This document shows positions 12,961-22,080 of a stretch of 64,000 nucleotides of DNA, one piece after another. This stretch comes from DASXMT01 sp963755985 (GTDB taxonomy: Bacteria; Actinomycetota; Acidimicrobiia; Acidimicrobiales; RAAP-2). A program made the translations under genes and the position numbers. Below the pieces are notes generated by a model. It searched no databases, was not told where the DNA came from, and saw nothing but the letters and a program-made list of their open reading frames with translations. The DNA is taken from positions 248,001-312,000 of the forward strand of contig CAVWLO010000001.1 in the NCBI GenBank assembly GCA_963755985.1, written 5' to 3'. How positions within the stretch are numbered: position 1 is the first letter of the stretch; each line of letters opens with the position of its first letter.

Positions 12961-14031
12961 GTCGACCAGCAACCTGGAGCTCACCTCGTTGGCCAACAGC
13001 CTGCCCCGGACGGTGAGCACGGCTCGGCCCGCGCCGGTCGTCATCAGGCCCTCGAGGTCGGGGTCGTCGGGTACCGCGTCGGCCGGCACGCCCGACCGGG
13101 TGCGCAGCGAGAGGGTGAGCGCTTCGAAGGCACGTTGGTACTCGGTCAGGACCTCCTCACCGGCTGTCGGGTTGTGGCCGGCCGCGACCTCCCGGACGTA
13201 GCGGTCGGGCGTGCGCACGTTCCACCAGCGGCGACCGGCTTGATGGGAATGGGCCGCCGACCCGATCCCCCTGTAGTCCCCCTGGTCCCAGTACAGGTGG
13301 TTGTGACGGCACTCGTGACCGGGTCGGGCCCAGTTGGAGATCTCCTCCCACCGGTAGCCGGCCGCCGTCAACACCTCCTCGGCTCGCTCGTAGCGGGTCG
13401 CCTGGGTGTCGTCGTCGGGCTGCCGGGCCGGGTCGGTGGCCAGCGGGGTCCCTGGCTCCACGGTGAGGGCGTAGGCGCTGACGTGGGGCGGAGGGTCCGG
13501 GAGCCCGACCAGGTCGGCCAGGCTTCGGTCCCAGTCGGCCTCGGTCTCCCCTGCCCCACCCATGATGAGGTCCATGTTCCACGACGCGAACCCGGCCCCG
13601 GCCACCGCCGCGGCCGCCTCGGCCACCACCCCGGGCGTATGGCGCCGTCCGAGGCCGACCAGTACGTGCGGGGAGGTCGACTGCACGCCGAGGGAGATCC
13701 GGGTCACGCCGGCCTCCCGGTACCGAGCAAGTCGTTTCGGCTGGGCGTCTTCGGGGTTGCACTCCACGGTGACCTCGGCGCCGGCCGCCGTCGGTATCGA
13801 GGACAAGATGCCGCACAAGAGCTCGACTGGAAGGCGGGAGGGCGTCCCCCCACCGAAGAAGACCGACGTGGCCGGGGGCATGCCCTCGTCCACCGCCCGG
13901 TGGGACTCGACGACACAGGCGGCGGCGTAGTCCTCCATCAGGTGGTCTCGGTCGGTGTAGGTGGCGAAGGCGCAGTAGTCGCACCGTGACCGGCAGAACG
14001 GGACGTGGACGTACACGCCGAACGGGGTCAT
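12946..14031 (-). CDS. hemW: HemW-type radical SAM protein (heme chaperone-like)
   Basis: This 361-residue radical SAM protein starts MTPFGVYVHVPFCRSRCDYC, with cluster ligands C13, C17 and C20. It continues with the HemN/HemW patterns VFFGGGTPSRLP, EVTVECNPEDA, VTRISLGVQS and the C-terminal HemN_C domain. HemW binds heme and a 4Fe-4S cluster and is thought to deliver heme; the CxxxCxxC motif without the HemN-specific extra Cys supports HemW over coproporphyrinogen dehydrogenase. The ATG at 14031 overlaps the recO stop (ATGA). The open frame upstream is a shadow of recO. Confidence 0.9.
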   Translation of the reverse strand: MTPFGVYVHVPFCRSRCDYCAFATYTDRDHLMEDYAAACVVESHRAVDEGMPPATSVFFGGGTPSRLPVELLCGILSSIPTAAGAEVTVECNPEDAQPKRLARYREAGVTRISLGVQSTSPHVLVGLGRRHTPGVVAEAAAAVAGAGFASWNMDLIMGGAGETEADWDRSLADLVGLPDPPPHVSAYALTVEPGTPLATDPARQPDDDTQATRYERAEEVLTAAGYRWEEISNWARPGHECRHNHLYWDQGDYRGIGSAAHSHQAGRRWWNVRTPDRYVREVAAGHNPTAGEEVLTEYQRAFEALTLSLRTRSGVPADAVPDDPDLEGLMTTGAGRAVLTVRGRLLANEVSSRLLVDASAR

Positions 14032-14753
14032 GAGGTCGGCCCGGAACGCACGGCCCGGAGGCGCCGATCGAGATGGGCCTCCATCGCCTCGGTGGCCAGC
14101 GAGGTGACTTCGTCCGTCACCGGCGAGCGGGGCTCGGCCAGCACGCTGGCCAGTCCCCCACCCAATGTCTGGCGCAACAGCTCGAGCCCGGGACCGGAGA
14201 TGGGTCGACCCCGTCGGCAGCCACGGCAGTGCACGCCTCCCTCGATGAGGTCGAAGGCCACCAGTTGTGTGCTGTCCTGCTCGCCACACGAGACGCACAG
14301 GTCGAGGACCGGGGCCGAGCCCTCGAGGGCTAGCACCTTCAAGAAGAACGCTGGCGCCACCATCGGCGTGTCGGCGCCGTCCAACACCCGGAGGGCGCCG
14401 ACCAGCATCTCGTAGAGCTGCGAGTTGGCATGGCGCTCCTGGCCGACCTGGTCCACCACTTCGAGCATCGAGAGAGCGGCAGACATCCGGTCGAGGTCCT
14501 CTCGGATGGTGCGGAAGGAGTCGATCACCTCGGCCTGGTTCACGATGTCGAGATCGCTCCGGCCCTGCCAGGCCAGGATGGCCACGTGGCTGAGCGGCTC
14601 CAACCGGGCCCCGAACTTGGAGGCGGTGCGACGGACGCCCTTGGCCACGGCCCGGACCTTCCCGTGCTGCTCGGTCATGATGGTCACGATCCGATCCGCC
14701 TCACCGAGCCGGATCGTGCGCAGCACCACCCCCTGGTCGCGGAACAGGCTCAT
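14028..14753 (-). CDS. recO: DNA repair protein RecO
   Basis: This 241-residue protein has an N-terminal OB-fold (FRDQGVVLRTIRLGEADRIVTIMTEQHGKVRAVAKGVRR), a helical middle and a zinc-binding CVSC...CRGC pair around residues 150-180. RecO anneals SSB-coated DNA and loads RecA with RecR. The start overlaps the stop of the upstream membrane-protein gene (ATGA), and its stop overlaps the hemW start, so three genes are translationally chained. Confidence 0.94.
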   Translation of the reverse strand: MSLFRDQGVVLRTIRLGEADRIVTIMTEQHGKVRAVAKGVRRTASKFGARLEPLSHVAILAWQGRSDLDIVNQAEVIDSFRTIREDLDRMSAALSMLEVVDQVGQERHANSQLYEMLVGALRVLDGADTPMVAPAFFLKVLALEGSAPVLDLCVSCGEQDSTQLVAFDLIEGGVHCRGCRRGRPISGPGLELLRQTLGGGLASVLAEPRSPVTDEVTSLATEAMEAHLDRRLRAVRSGPTS

Positions 14754-15160
14754 CCGTGATCGCCGGCGTCCCCGCCACCTTCGGTCCCCGACCCGTCCCC
14801 AGCCGGGGCGCCATCTGCGGTGCCGGTTCCACCTGCCGCGGGCGCGGCGTCGGGAGGACCGCCTGTCTCGATGGCGTTCTCCCCTCCGGCTCGAGGATCG
14901 CCGGGCGCACCGTCGGCACGAGCGGTGGGGAGGGGTCCGTTCGGGCCCGATGATGACACGGGGGCGGGATTGAACCCCGGCGGTACTGCCCCCCGGGTCC
15001 GCCCGTGGTTCCGTCCCCCGAGCAGGTTGCCGCCCCCGACCAACAGCACGAGGACGGGCACGACCACGATGAACGGGACGATGCTGGTGAACCCGGCCGC
15101 GGCCATGACCAGACAGAAGACGTAGAGGGCCACGGCCCCGGCGACAGCCACCTTGATCAC
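14750..15160 (-). CDS. small membrane protein with Pro/Gly-rich cytosolic tail
   Basis: This 136-residue protein of unknown function has two transmembrane helices at the N-terminus (AVAGAVALYVFCLVMAAAGF and IVPFIVVVPVLVLLVGGG). A long disordered Gly/Pro/Ala/Asp-rich tail fills the rest and ends GGDAGDHG. The start is GTG. It lies 25 bp after uppS and overlaps recO, so it belongs to the uppS-recO-hemW transcription unit. Sequence gives no functional clue beyond the hairpin topology. Confidence 0.7.
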   Translation of the reverse strand: MIKVAVAGAVALYVFCLVMAAAGFTSIVPFIVVVPVLVLLVGGGNLLGGRNHGRTRGAVPPGFNPAPVSSSGPNGPLPTARADGAPGDPRAGGENAIETGGPPDAAPAAGGTGTADGAPAGDGSGTEGGGDAGDHG

Positions 15161-15185
15161 GGCGCGCCCACCTGGTCGATGGCCA

Positions 15186-15953
15186 TCACGTCACGCCGCC
15201 GTATCGCCGCTGGCGCTGCTGGTACTCCCGAACTGCATCGAAGAGATGCTCGCGCCGGAAGTCAGGCCAGAGCACGTCGGGGAACACCAGCTCGCTGTAG
15301 GCCAGTTGCCAGAGCAGGAAATTGGAGATCCGGGTCTCCCCCGACGTCCGGATCACCAGGTCGGGATCGGGCTGGTCGGGATAGTAGAGCCGGGAGCGGA
15401 TGGCCTTCTCGTCGACCTTGTTGGCCGGGACCCTGTCTTCCACCAGCCGACGGACGGCATCGACGATCTCCGCCCGGCCACCGTAATTGAAGGCCATCGT
15501 GAGGGTCATCCGCCGGTTCTTCTCGGTCAGCGCCACCGACTCGTCCATGCGCCGCAGTACCCGCTTGGGTACCCGCCAGTCGCGGCGACCGGCGAACCGG
15601 ATCCGCACACCCTTGTCGTGCAGCTCGTCCCGGCGCCGGGCCAGCAGGCCCTCGTTGAAGCCCATGAGGTAGCGCACCTCGTCGGCCGGCCGGCGCCAGT
15701 TCTCGGTCGAGAAGGCGTACATGGTCAGCCACGGGATGCCCAGCTCCAAGGCCCCCTCCACCGCATCGAGCAGGGCCGCCTCACCGGCCCCGTGGCCCTC
15801 GGTGCGGGGCAGGCCCCGGCGACTGGCCCACCGGCCGTTCCCGTCCATCACGCAGCCGATGTGTCTGGGGATGGGCCCCCCAGCGACGTCGGCGGCAACC
15901 AACGGGCGCGCCGGATCATCGCTTTGGTGCGGGTTGCTGTCGGCCGATTGCAC
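15186..15953 (-). CDS. uppS: isoprenyl transferase (undecaprenyl/decaprenyl diphosphate synthase family)
   Basis: This 255-residue cis-prenyltransferase condenses isopentenyl diphosphate units into the long-chain lipid carrier for cell-wall synthesis. Motifs are IGCVMDGNGRWASRRGLPRTEGH (catalytic Asp and Arg), TMYAFSTENWRRPADEVRYLM, FNYGGRAEIVDAVRR, PDLVIRTSGETRISNFLLWQLAYSELVF and WPDFRREHLFDAV. The start is GTG. It is the first gene of a minus-strand run (uppS, membrane protein, recO, hemW), an arrangement common near recO in actinobacteria. Confidence 0.95.
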   Translation of the reverse strand: MQSADSNPHQSDDPARPLVAADVAGGPIPRHIGCVMDGNGRWASRRGLPRTEGHGAGEAALLDAVEGALELGIPWLTMYAFSTENWRRPADEVRYLMGFNEGLLARRRDELHDKGVRIRFAGRRDWRVPKRVLRRMDESVALTEKNRRMTLTMAFNYGGRAEIVDAVRRLVEDRVPANKVDEKAIRSRLYYPDQPDPDLVIRTSGETRISNFLLWQLAYSELVFPDVLWPDFRREHLFDAVREYQQRQRRYGGVT

Positions 15954-16067
15954 GCCGCGAACCTATCCGCTGTCGTCGGGGCTGCAGTTCGGATGGGTAG
16001 CGGTGAGCCCGACCCTCGGTGGAGGCGTCGCCTTGAGCCAGGGCGGACCCCGGGCTAGACCCTCTCC

Positions 16068-16826
16068 ATGTCACCGCTCGAAGCACTGGCGATCTTTGCC
16101 GCCGGCCTGGCCGCGGGGACGATGAACGTCATCGTGGGGGCGGGATCCCTCATCACCTTCCCCACCCTGTTGGCCTTCGGCTACCCACCGGTGCTGGCCA
16201 ACGTGTCCAACAACGTCGGTCTCGTGCCCGGCAACCTGAGCGGGGCCATCGCCTACCGCCCCGAGCTCGTGGGGCAACGGCCCCGGGTGCTCATCTTGAG
16301 CATTGCCGCCGTAGCCGGTGGGCTGACCGGCGCCGCGCTGCTTCTGGCCCTGCCCGGGAGCGTCTTCCGGCGCGTCGTGCCCGCTCTCATCCTGCTGGCG
16401 TGCCTACTCATCACCGTGCAGCCGATGCTCACCCGCTGGTTGACCAAGCGCGGCGAGCGCGCCCATCACGGTGGTCCCTTCCTCTTCGTCGCCGTGTTCG
16501 CGTCCAGTGTCTACGGCGGGTACTTCGGCGCCGCGCAGGGCGTCATCCTGATCGCCCTCCTGACCATCTTCCTCGACGACGACATGCAACGCCTGAACGC
16601 GGCGAAGAACGTACTGACCTTCATGGCCAACCTGGCCGCCGCCTGCCTGTTCGTTGCCTCGAGCCACGTGAACTGGTCGGTGGTCGCCCTGATCGCCGGC
16701 GGGTCGATCGCCGGCGGCCAGCTGGGTGCGCCCATCGGCCGCAAGCTGAACCGCGAGGTGTTCCGAACCCTCATCGTGGCCGTCGGCGTGAGCGTCGCCA
16801 TCATCTTGTGGGTCACCGGCCCGTAG
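16068..16826 (+). CDS. TSUP (TauE/SafE) family permease
   Basis: This 252-residue integral membrane protein has about eight hydrophobic helices. The two family repeats are visible: GTMNVIVGAGSLITFPTLLAFGYPPVLANVSNNVGLVPG near the N-terminus and VYGGYFGAAQGVILIALLTIFL in the second half. TSUP proteins move small sulfur-containing or organic anions such as sulfite or sulfoacetate; the substrate here is not readable. It is divergent from uppS and followed 20 bp later by the dinG-like gene on the same strand. Confidence 0.9.
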   Translation: MSPLEALAIFAAGLAAGTMNVIVGAGSLITFPTLLAFGYPPVLANVSNNVGLVPGNLSGAIAYRPELVGQRPRVLILSIAAVAGGLTGAALLLALPGSVFRRVVPALILLACLLITVQPMLTRWLTKRGERAHHGGPFLFVAVFASSVYGGYFGAAQGVILIALLTIFLDDDMQRLNAAKNVLTFMANLAAACLFVASSHVNWSVVALIAGGSIAGGQLGAPIGRKLNREVFRTLIVAVGVSVAIILWVTGP

Positions 16827-16846
16827 CCTCCCGGTAGGGTCACGGG

Positions 16847-19154
16847 ATGACCGAGTCGGTGAGACAGCAGGGCCCCGCCCCGGTGGCCGCCCCGCCCCCG
16901 GAGCCGGTCTCGGATCCCCCCTCCGACCCGGTGACCAAGTCGCTCGACCGGGCCGCGGCCGGACTCCCCGGGGGCGGGGAGCATCGAGCCGGTCAGTCCG
17001 AGATGGCCCGGTCGGTCGCAAAAGCCATCGCCGGCCGCCGTCATCTGGTCGTCCAAGCGGGCACGGGGACGGGCAAGTCGCTGGCCTACCTGGTCCCGTC
17101 GATGCTGGCCGGCGAACGGGTGGTCGTGGCCACAGCGACCAAGGCGCTGCAGGACCAGCTGGCCACCAAGGACCTCCCCAGCGTGGCCACATTGACCACC
17201 GGCGACTTCTCCTTCGCCGTCCTGAAGGGACGGAGCAACTATCTGTGCAAGCAGCGTGCGGCCGAGGTGGGGGGCAGGGGCGAGCAACTGACCCTCGACG
17301 GTGGCGAAGCCGGCGAGGCTCCGGCGAAGACGGGCGGGCGCACCGATGACGGCGGGCGCCTCGGCCAACAGGTTCGCCGGCTGCTCGACTGGGGCCAGGA
17401 CTCTCCGACCGGGGACAGGGCCGAGCTCGACTTCGAGCCCGTCCCCCGGGCATGGGCCTTGGTCTCGACCACCGCTCGCGAGTGCCCGGGGGCGTTCCGG
17501 TGCCCCTCGGGGCGGGACTGCTTCGCCGAAGACGCCCGGGCCCGGGCGGCCGAGGCCGACGTGGTGGTGGTCAACACCCACCTCTACGGGGCCCACCTGG
17601 CCAGCGGGGGCATGGTCCTCCCGCCCCACGACGTCGTGATCTTCGACGAGGCCCACGAGGTCGAAGAGGTGATGACCGACAGCCTGAGCACCGAGATCGG
17701 CCCCGGGCGCTTCCGGGCGCTGGCCGCCTCGGCTCGCGGCCTGGTCGACGACGGGTCCGACGCCATCGTCGAGGCCGTGGCCGAGCTAGCCGACGCGTGG
17801 CAACGGGTGATCGAGCCGCTGGCCGGGTCCCGGGTGGCCCGGTCCCTGCTGGCTGGCCCGACGGGCACCGACGAGATGGGCGCCCCGGAGCCGCCCGTCC
17901 CAGAGGAGCGGGGCGCCGACGCCGACCAGGACCAGGACCAGGAACCCCAGGGGCTGGACCTCGGACTCCCGGCCGTCGACCCCAGCATGGGACGCCCGCC
18001 GACCCGGAGGCGGCGAGGCCGGACCGCCGCCGCCGCCGTCTCCGGCTCGGGCCCGTCCTCGCCGGCTGCGTCCCCGCCGGCCGTGGCCCGCTCCGGGCCT
18101 CCGGCTCCCTTCGGCGTCCGGGCCGCCCATGCTGACCCCGACCTCGGCACGCTGGTCCAGTTGGCCAGTGGCCGGGTGTCCCGGCTGGTCGACGCCCTGC
18201 GCCGGGCCGAGCGGGAGACAGGCGAGACCGATGGGAACGAGACCCGCTCCCGGCGGGACCGGGCCCTGCTGGCCTCGGGTCACCTGGGCGGCGACCTGGC
18301 CAAGCTGCCGGCGCTGACCGACGACCAGGTGGCCTGGGTCGACGGGGGGTCCCGGTTCCCGACCCTGCGGGTCTCCCCCATCGAGGTCGGGCCCCTCTCT
18401 GGCCGAGCGGCTGTGGGGCGAGGTGACCGCCGTCCTGACCTCGGCCACCGTGCCGGTGGGGCTGCCCGGACGACTCGGCCTTCCCGCCGAGCGCACCGAC
18501 GAGCTCGACGTGGGCAGCCCGTTCGACTACCCGTCCCATGCCGTGCTCTACGTGGCCCGCTCGCTCCCCGACCGCCGCCGGCCCGAGTCCGAGCCGGCCA
18601 TACACGACGAGCTGGCCGCACTGATGACCGCAGCAGGGGGACGCACGCTCGCCCTGTTCACCAGCTGGCGGGCTATGACGGCTGCCGTCGCCGTCCTGCG
18701 GGAGCGGGTGTCCTTCCCCATCCTGGCCCAGTCCGACCTGCCCAAACCGGCGCTGATCGAGGCGTTCCAGTCGGACGACGCCACCTGCCTGTTCGCCACT
18801 CTCGGCTTCTGGCAGGGCGTAGACATCCCGGGCCCCACCTTGAGCGTGGTGGCCATCGACCGCATCCCCTTTCCCCGCCCCGACGATCCGGTGCTCCAGG
18901 CCCGCCGGGACCGGGCCGGGGCCGCCGCCTTCCAGGTCATCGACCTTCCCCGGGCGGGGACCCTCCTGGCCCAGGGGGCCGGGCGCCTGATCCGGTCGGC
19001 CGAGGATCGGGGCGTGGTCGCCGTGCTCGACAACCGGCTGGCGTCGGCCAGCTACCGCGGCGTCTTGCTGGCCCGAGTCCCTCCCATGCGCAGGGTGGTG
19101 GACCGGCGCGAGGTCGAGAAGTTCCTCCAGCGCCACGTGGCCGAGCCGTCGTAG
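16847..19154 (+). CDS. dinG: DinG-type ATP-dependent DNA helicase, frameshifted
   Basis: This is an XPD/DinG-like superfamily 2 helicase split over two frames. The first part (16847 to about 18397) has Walker A VQAGTGTGKSLAYLVPSML, four Cys suited to an Fe-S cluster (YLCKQ, then ECPGAFRCPSGRDCF) and the DEAH box VIFDEAHEVEEV. A long Pro/Arg-rich insertion follows. The second part (about 18399 to 19154) has VLTSATVPVG, LFTSWRAM, FATLGFWQGVDIPG and the motif VI QGAGRLIRSAEDRGVVAVLDNR. One extra base in a CTCTCT run at 18395-18400 breaks the frame; removing it gives a continuous EVGPLLAERLWGEVTAVL. Either a recent null allele or a sequence error. The frame-1 extension to 19306 is an artefact. 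Confidence 0.85.
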
Positions 19155-19160
19155 GAGGGG

Positions 19161-20236
19161 TCAGAACCCCAGGCGATCGAGGGCGTCGTCTCGCTGTTGC
19201 CAGCGCCTCTCCACCCGCACGAACAGCTCCAGGTAGGCCCCGGGCAGCATCTGCGCCCGAACGGCCGTGCCCACCGCCTTCAGCGTCGACCCGCCCCTGC
19301 CGATGACGATGCCCTTCTGCGAATCCCGCTCGACCAGGATCTCGCAGCGCACCCGGGGCCACTCCCACTCGGTGACCCGGCAGGCGATGCTGTGGGGGAG
19401 CTCGTCCTCGACCCGCAAGAGGAGCTGTTCCCGGACCAGGTCGGCCACCCAGAAGGCGTCGGCCACGTCGGTGATCATGCCCTCGGGGTAGTACCGCGGT
19501 CCCTCGGGCAACCGGGCCAGCACCGCATCGACCAGTGCGTCCATGCCCTCACCGGTCATGGCCGAGACCGGGAAGTACTCGACCGGGATGGGGACCGCAC
19601 CTCCCTCGGCCGCCAGGGCTTCGCCCACCTCGGCCACGGCGGCCAGATGGGTGAGCACTCCGTTGTCGTCCACCTTGTCGATCTTGTTCACCACCACCAA
19701 CAGGGTCGGCGGCGCCACGCCGGACCCACCCGGGTGTGCCGCCCGGTCGGTCTCGTGTGTCTCGTCGGTCTCGTGTGTCTCGTCGGTCTCGCGTGTGTCT
19801 CATCGATCTCGTCGGTCTCGTCGATCTCGTCGACTACTCGGGGTCCCTTCGGCACCGAGAACTCGGCGGCCATGGCCGCGCTGCGCACCTGGGCCCGCAC
19901 CCGTCTCGCCCCGTGGGCCAGGACCATGCGGTCGCCTGGGCCGATGGCGCCGGTGGCGTCCACCATGGCCACGACCACGTCGACGTCATCGAGCGAGGAG
20001 GTGGCCGTCTCGTTGAGCCGCTCCCCCAAGGCGGTGCGGGGCCGGTGCAGCCCGGGGGTGTCGACGAACACGGCCTGGCTGTCGGGGCGGTTGAGCACCC
20101 CTCGGACCTGGGCCCGGGTGGTGTTGGGCCTGGGCGAGGTGATGGTGACCTTGGTCCCGACGATCTTGTTGACCAGGGTCGACTTACCCACGTTCGGTCG
20201 GCCGATCACGGCCGCGAAGCCGGAACGGTATGTCAC
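19161..20236 (-). CDS. era: GTPase Era, frameshifted within a repeat
   Basis: Era binds 16S rRNA and helps 30S assembly. The N-terminal part has G1 GRPNVGKST, the G2 region and G3 DTPGLH. The C-terminal part (from about 19718 down) has G4 NKID and the KH domain with VERDSQKGIVIGRGGSTLKAVG. Between G3 and G4 lies an acidic insert built of an 18-bp tandem repeat (E-T-D-E-T-H units). The third repeat copy carries an extra CG (near 19790), which shifts the frame. Without it the protein reads through to APPTLLVVVNKID. The GTG start overlaps the CorC-family stop (GTGA). Because Era is normally essential, an assembly error or a slippage variant is more likely than true loss. Confidence 0.88.
19746..19833. 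repeat. 18-bp tandem repeat inside era
   Basis: There are two perfect 18-base units (19746-19763, 19764-19781) and a third unit of 20 bases with an extra CG (19782-19801). Shorter degenerate 9/12-base derivatives run to 19833. In the minus-strand reading they encode alternating Glu/Thr/Asp/His residues. The 18-base unit keeps frame; the 20-base copy does not. Confidence 0.95.
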
Positions 20237-21540
20237 GACCGCTCCTCGGCCATGGGCCGTCGATGCACGGGCACGATCCGGACCCGCTCGATCCGGCGGC
20301 TCCGCACCCGCTCGGCGACCAGCCGGACGCCGTTGGCCTCGACCGTCTCGCCCTCGACCGGGACATGGCCCAGGAGGTCGAAGACCAGTCCGCCCACCGT
20401 GTCCCAGGGCCCGGAGGGCAGGTTGGACTCGAGCAGCTCGTTGACGTCGGAGACGACCATCCTGCCGCTGACCCGGATCTCACCCGAGGCCAGCCGCTCC
20501 ACCTGCGGCTCCTCCACGTCGAACTCGTCGACAATCTCGCCGACCAGCTCCTCGATCAGGTCCTCGAGCGTCACCAGCCCGGCCGTACCGCCGTACTCGT
20601 CGACCACCACGGCCATGTGGTACTTCTCCTCTTGCATCTCGCGCATCATTCCGGCGACGCGCTTGGTCTCGGGGACGAACCGCGGGGCTCGCATGTGGTC
20701 TCGGACCGATGCGGCCCCCGACCCGGCGCGCAGGGCGCGGATGAGGTCCTTGGCGTACGCCAGCCCGAGCACGTCGTCGACCCGGTGGTCGACCACCGGC
20801 AGCCGGCTGTAGCCGGCGGCCAGGGCTTGCTCGAGCGCCATCTCCACGGTGGCGTCGGCTTCGACCGTGCTCATGTCCGGTCGGGGCACCATGACCTCGC
20901 GCACCACGGTGTCGCCGAAGTCGATGATCGAGTGGATCAGGGCTCGTTCCTCCGTCTCGATCACGTCGTCCTCGACGGCCACGTCGGCCATGGCCAAGAG
21001 CTCCGACTCGGTGACGTCAGACCCGGACGCCTCCCCCCGGGCCCCGATGAGCACATTGGCCAGGCCGATCAGGCCCCCCGAGACGATCCGGATGGGCCAG
21101 AACCTGACCAGGGCCGAAACCAGGGGGGCGCTGAACAGGGCGGCCCGCTCCGGGTGGTGGACGGCCCAGTTCTTGGGCACCGCCTCGCCCAGGACGAAGA
21201 TCACGATGATCTCGAAGACCGTGGCCGCGGCCACCCCCCAGGCCCCGAACCAATCCGAGGCCAGCAGGCCGACCAGGGTGGCCACCACCAACTGGCAGAT
21301 GAGCACGAGCAAGAGCACGGGATTGAGGAACCCCTGGGGGTTATCGGTCAGCCGGGCCAGTTCCTTGGCCCCCCGGCGACCCTCGTCCACCATGGACATG
21401 GCCTTGGACTTGCTCGTCCGGACCAGGCTGGTCTCGGCCAGGGCCAGGATGGCCGAGGCGGCCAGGAGCACGACCACGACGACGATGAGGACCACGTCGA
21501 CGCCGGTGAAGTGGCCCGTGGCGAGGAGCGGTACGGTCAC
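20233..21540 (-). CDS. CNNM/CorC-HlyC family membrane protein with CBS domains
   Basis: This 435-residue protein has an N-terminal DUF21 membrane domain of three to four helices (VVLIVVVVVLLAASAILALAE, VLLLVLICQLVVATLVGLL, VFEIIVIFVLGEAVPK). A paired CBS module follows (VMVPRPDMSTVEADATVEMALE and FVPETKRVAGMMREMQEEKYHMAVVVDEYGGTAGLVTLEDLIEELVGEI). A C-terminal CorC_HlyC domain completes it. Members have been linked to Mg2+/Co2+ handling. It lies between ybeY and era, and the stop overlaps the era start by four bases. Confidence 0.93.
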   Translation of the reverse strand: MTVPLLATGHFTGVDVVLIVVVVVLLAASAILALAETSLVRTSKSKAMSMVDEGRRGAKELARLTDNPQGFLNPVLLLVLICQLVVATLVGLLASDWFGAWGVAAATVFEIIVIFVLGEAVPKNWAVHHPERAALFSAPLVSALVRFWPIRIVSGGLIGLANVLIGARGEASGSDVTESELLAMADVAVEDDVIETEERALIHSIIDFGDTVVREVMVPRPDMSTVEADATVEMALEQALAAGYSRLPVVDHRVDDVLGLAYAKDLIRALRAGSGAASVRDHMRAPRFVPETKRVAGMMREMQEEKYHMAVVVDEYGGTAGLVTLEDLIEELVGEIVDEFDVEEPQVERLASGEIRVSGRMVVSDVNELLESNLPSGPWDTVGGLVFDLLGHVPVEGETVEANGVRLVAERVRSRRIERVRIVPVHRRPMAEERS

Positions 21541-21558
21541 GACTTACTCATGATCCGG

Positions 21559-22080
21559 TTACGAAGCCACGCGGTAGAAGCGGGCGAGCAACTGCTGTTC
21601 CCGCTGCTCCATCCGTTCTGCCTCCGCCTCGACCTGGTGGTCCATGCCCAACAGGTGGAGGATCCCGTGCACGACCAGTAGGGCGATCTCGTCATCGAAG
21701 CTGACCCCATGGTCCACCGCGTTGACCGCGGCCACCGCCGGGCAGACGACCACGTCGCCCAGCAGGACCAGCTGGTCGACATCCGGTTCAACCGACCCCG
21801 GTCCGGTGCCGCCCTCGTCGGGTGAGCGGCCGCCCCGCTCGAGGTCGTCCTCGATGGGGAAGGCGAGCACGTCGGTCGGGCCCGAATTCCCCAGGAACCG
21901 CTGGTTGAGCGAAGCGATGGTGGGCGCGTCCACGAAGAGCAGCGACACCTCGGTGTCGTGCTTTACCCCCTCGGCCTCGAGCACCACACGAGCCAGTTCG
22001 GACCAGCGCTCGACGGCCACCGGGTGGTCCGACTGCTCGTCGGCGGCGAAGACGTCAAGGCTCACCGGGACCGCCGTCAT
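21559..22080 (-). CDS. ybeY: endoribonuclease YbeY (16S rRNA maturation)
   Basis: This 173-residue zinc endoribonuclease acts in 16S rRNA 3' processing and ribosome quality control. The zinc motif HGILHLLGMDH is near the C-terminus, and FLGNSGPTDVLAFPIEDD and LLGDVVVCPAVA are family patterns. The ATG at 22080 is used; the frame is open 49 codons further up, but that segment is low complexity and overlaps phoH. With this start it overlaps the phoH tail by 26 bases. A short insert (about 75-90 in the chain) is Gly/Asp-rich. Confidence 0.92.
   Translation of the reverse strand: MTAVPVSLDVFAADEQSDHPVAVERWSELARVVLEAEGVKHDTEVSLLFVDAPTIASLNQRFLGNSGPTDVLAFPIEDDLERGGRSPDEGGTGPGSVEPDVDQLVLLGDVVVCPAVAAVNAVDHGVSFDDEIALLVVHGILHLLGMDHQVEAEAERMEQREQQLLARFYRVAS

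Noticed and set aside
17571..19136. 521-codon minus-strand frame opposite the dinG-like gene
   Set aside because: It is Gly/Arg/Pro-rich, has no family pattern and is a GC-driven shadow of the plus-strand helicase.
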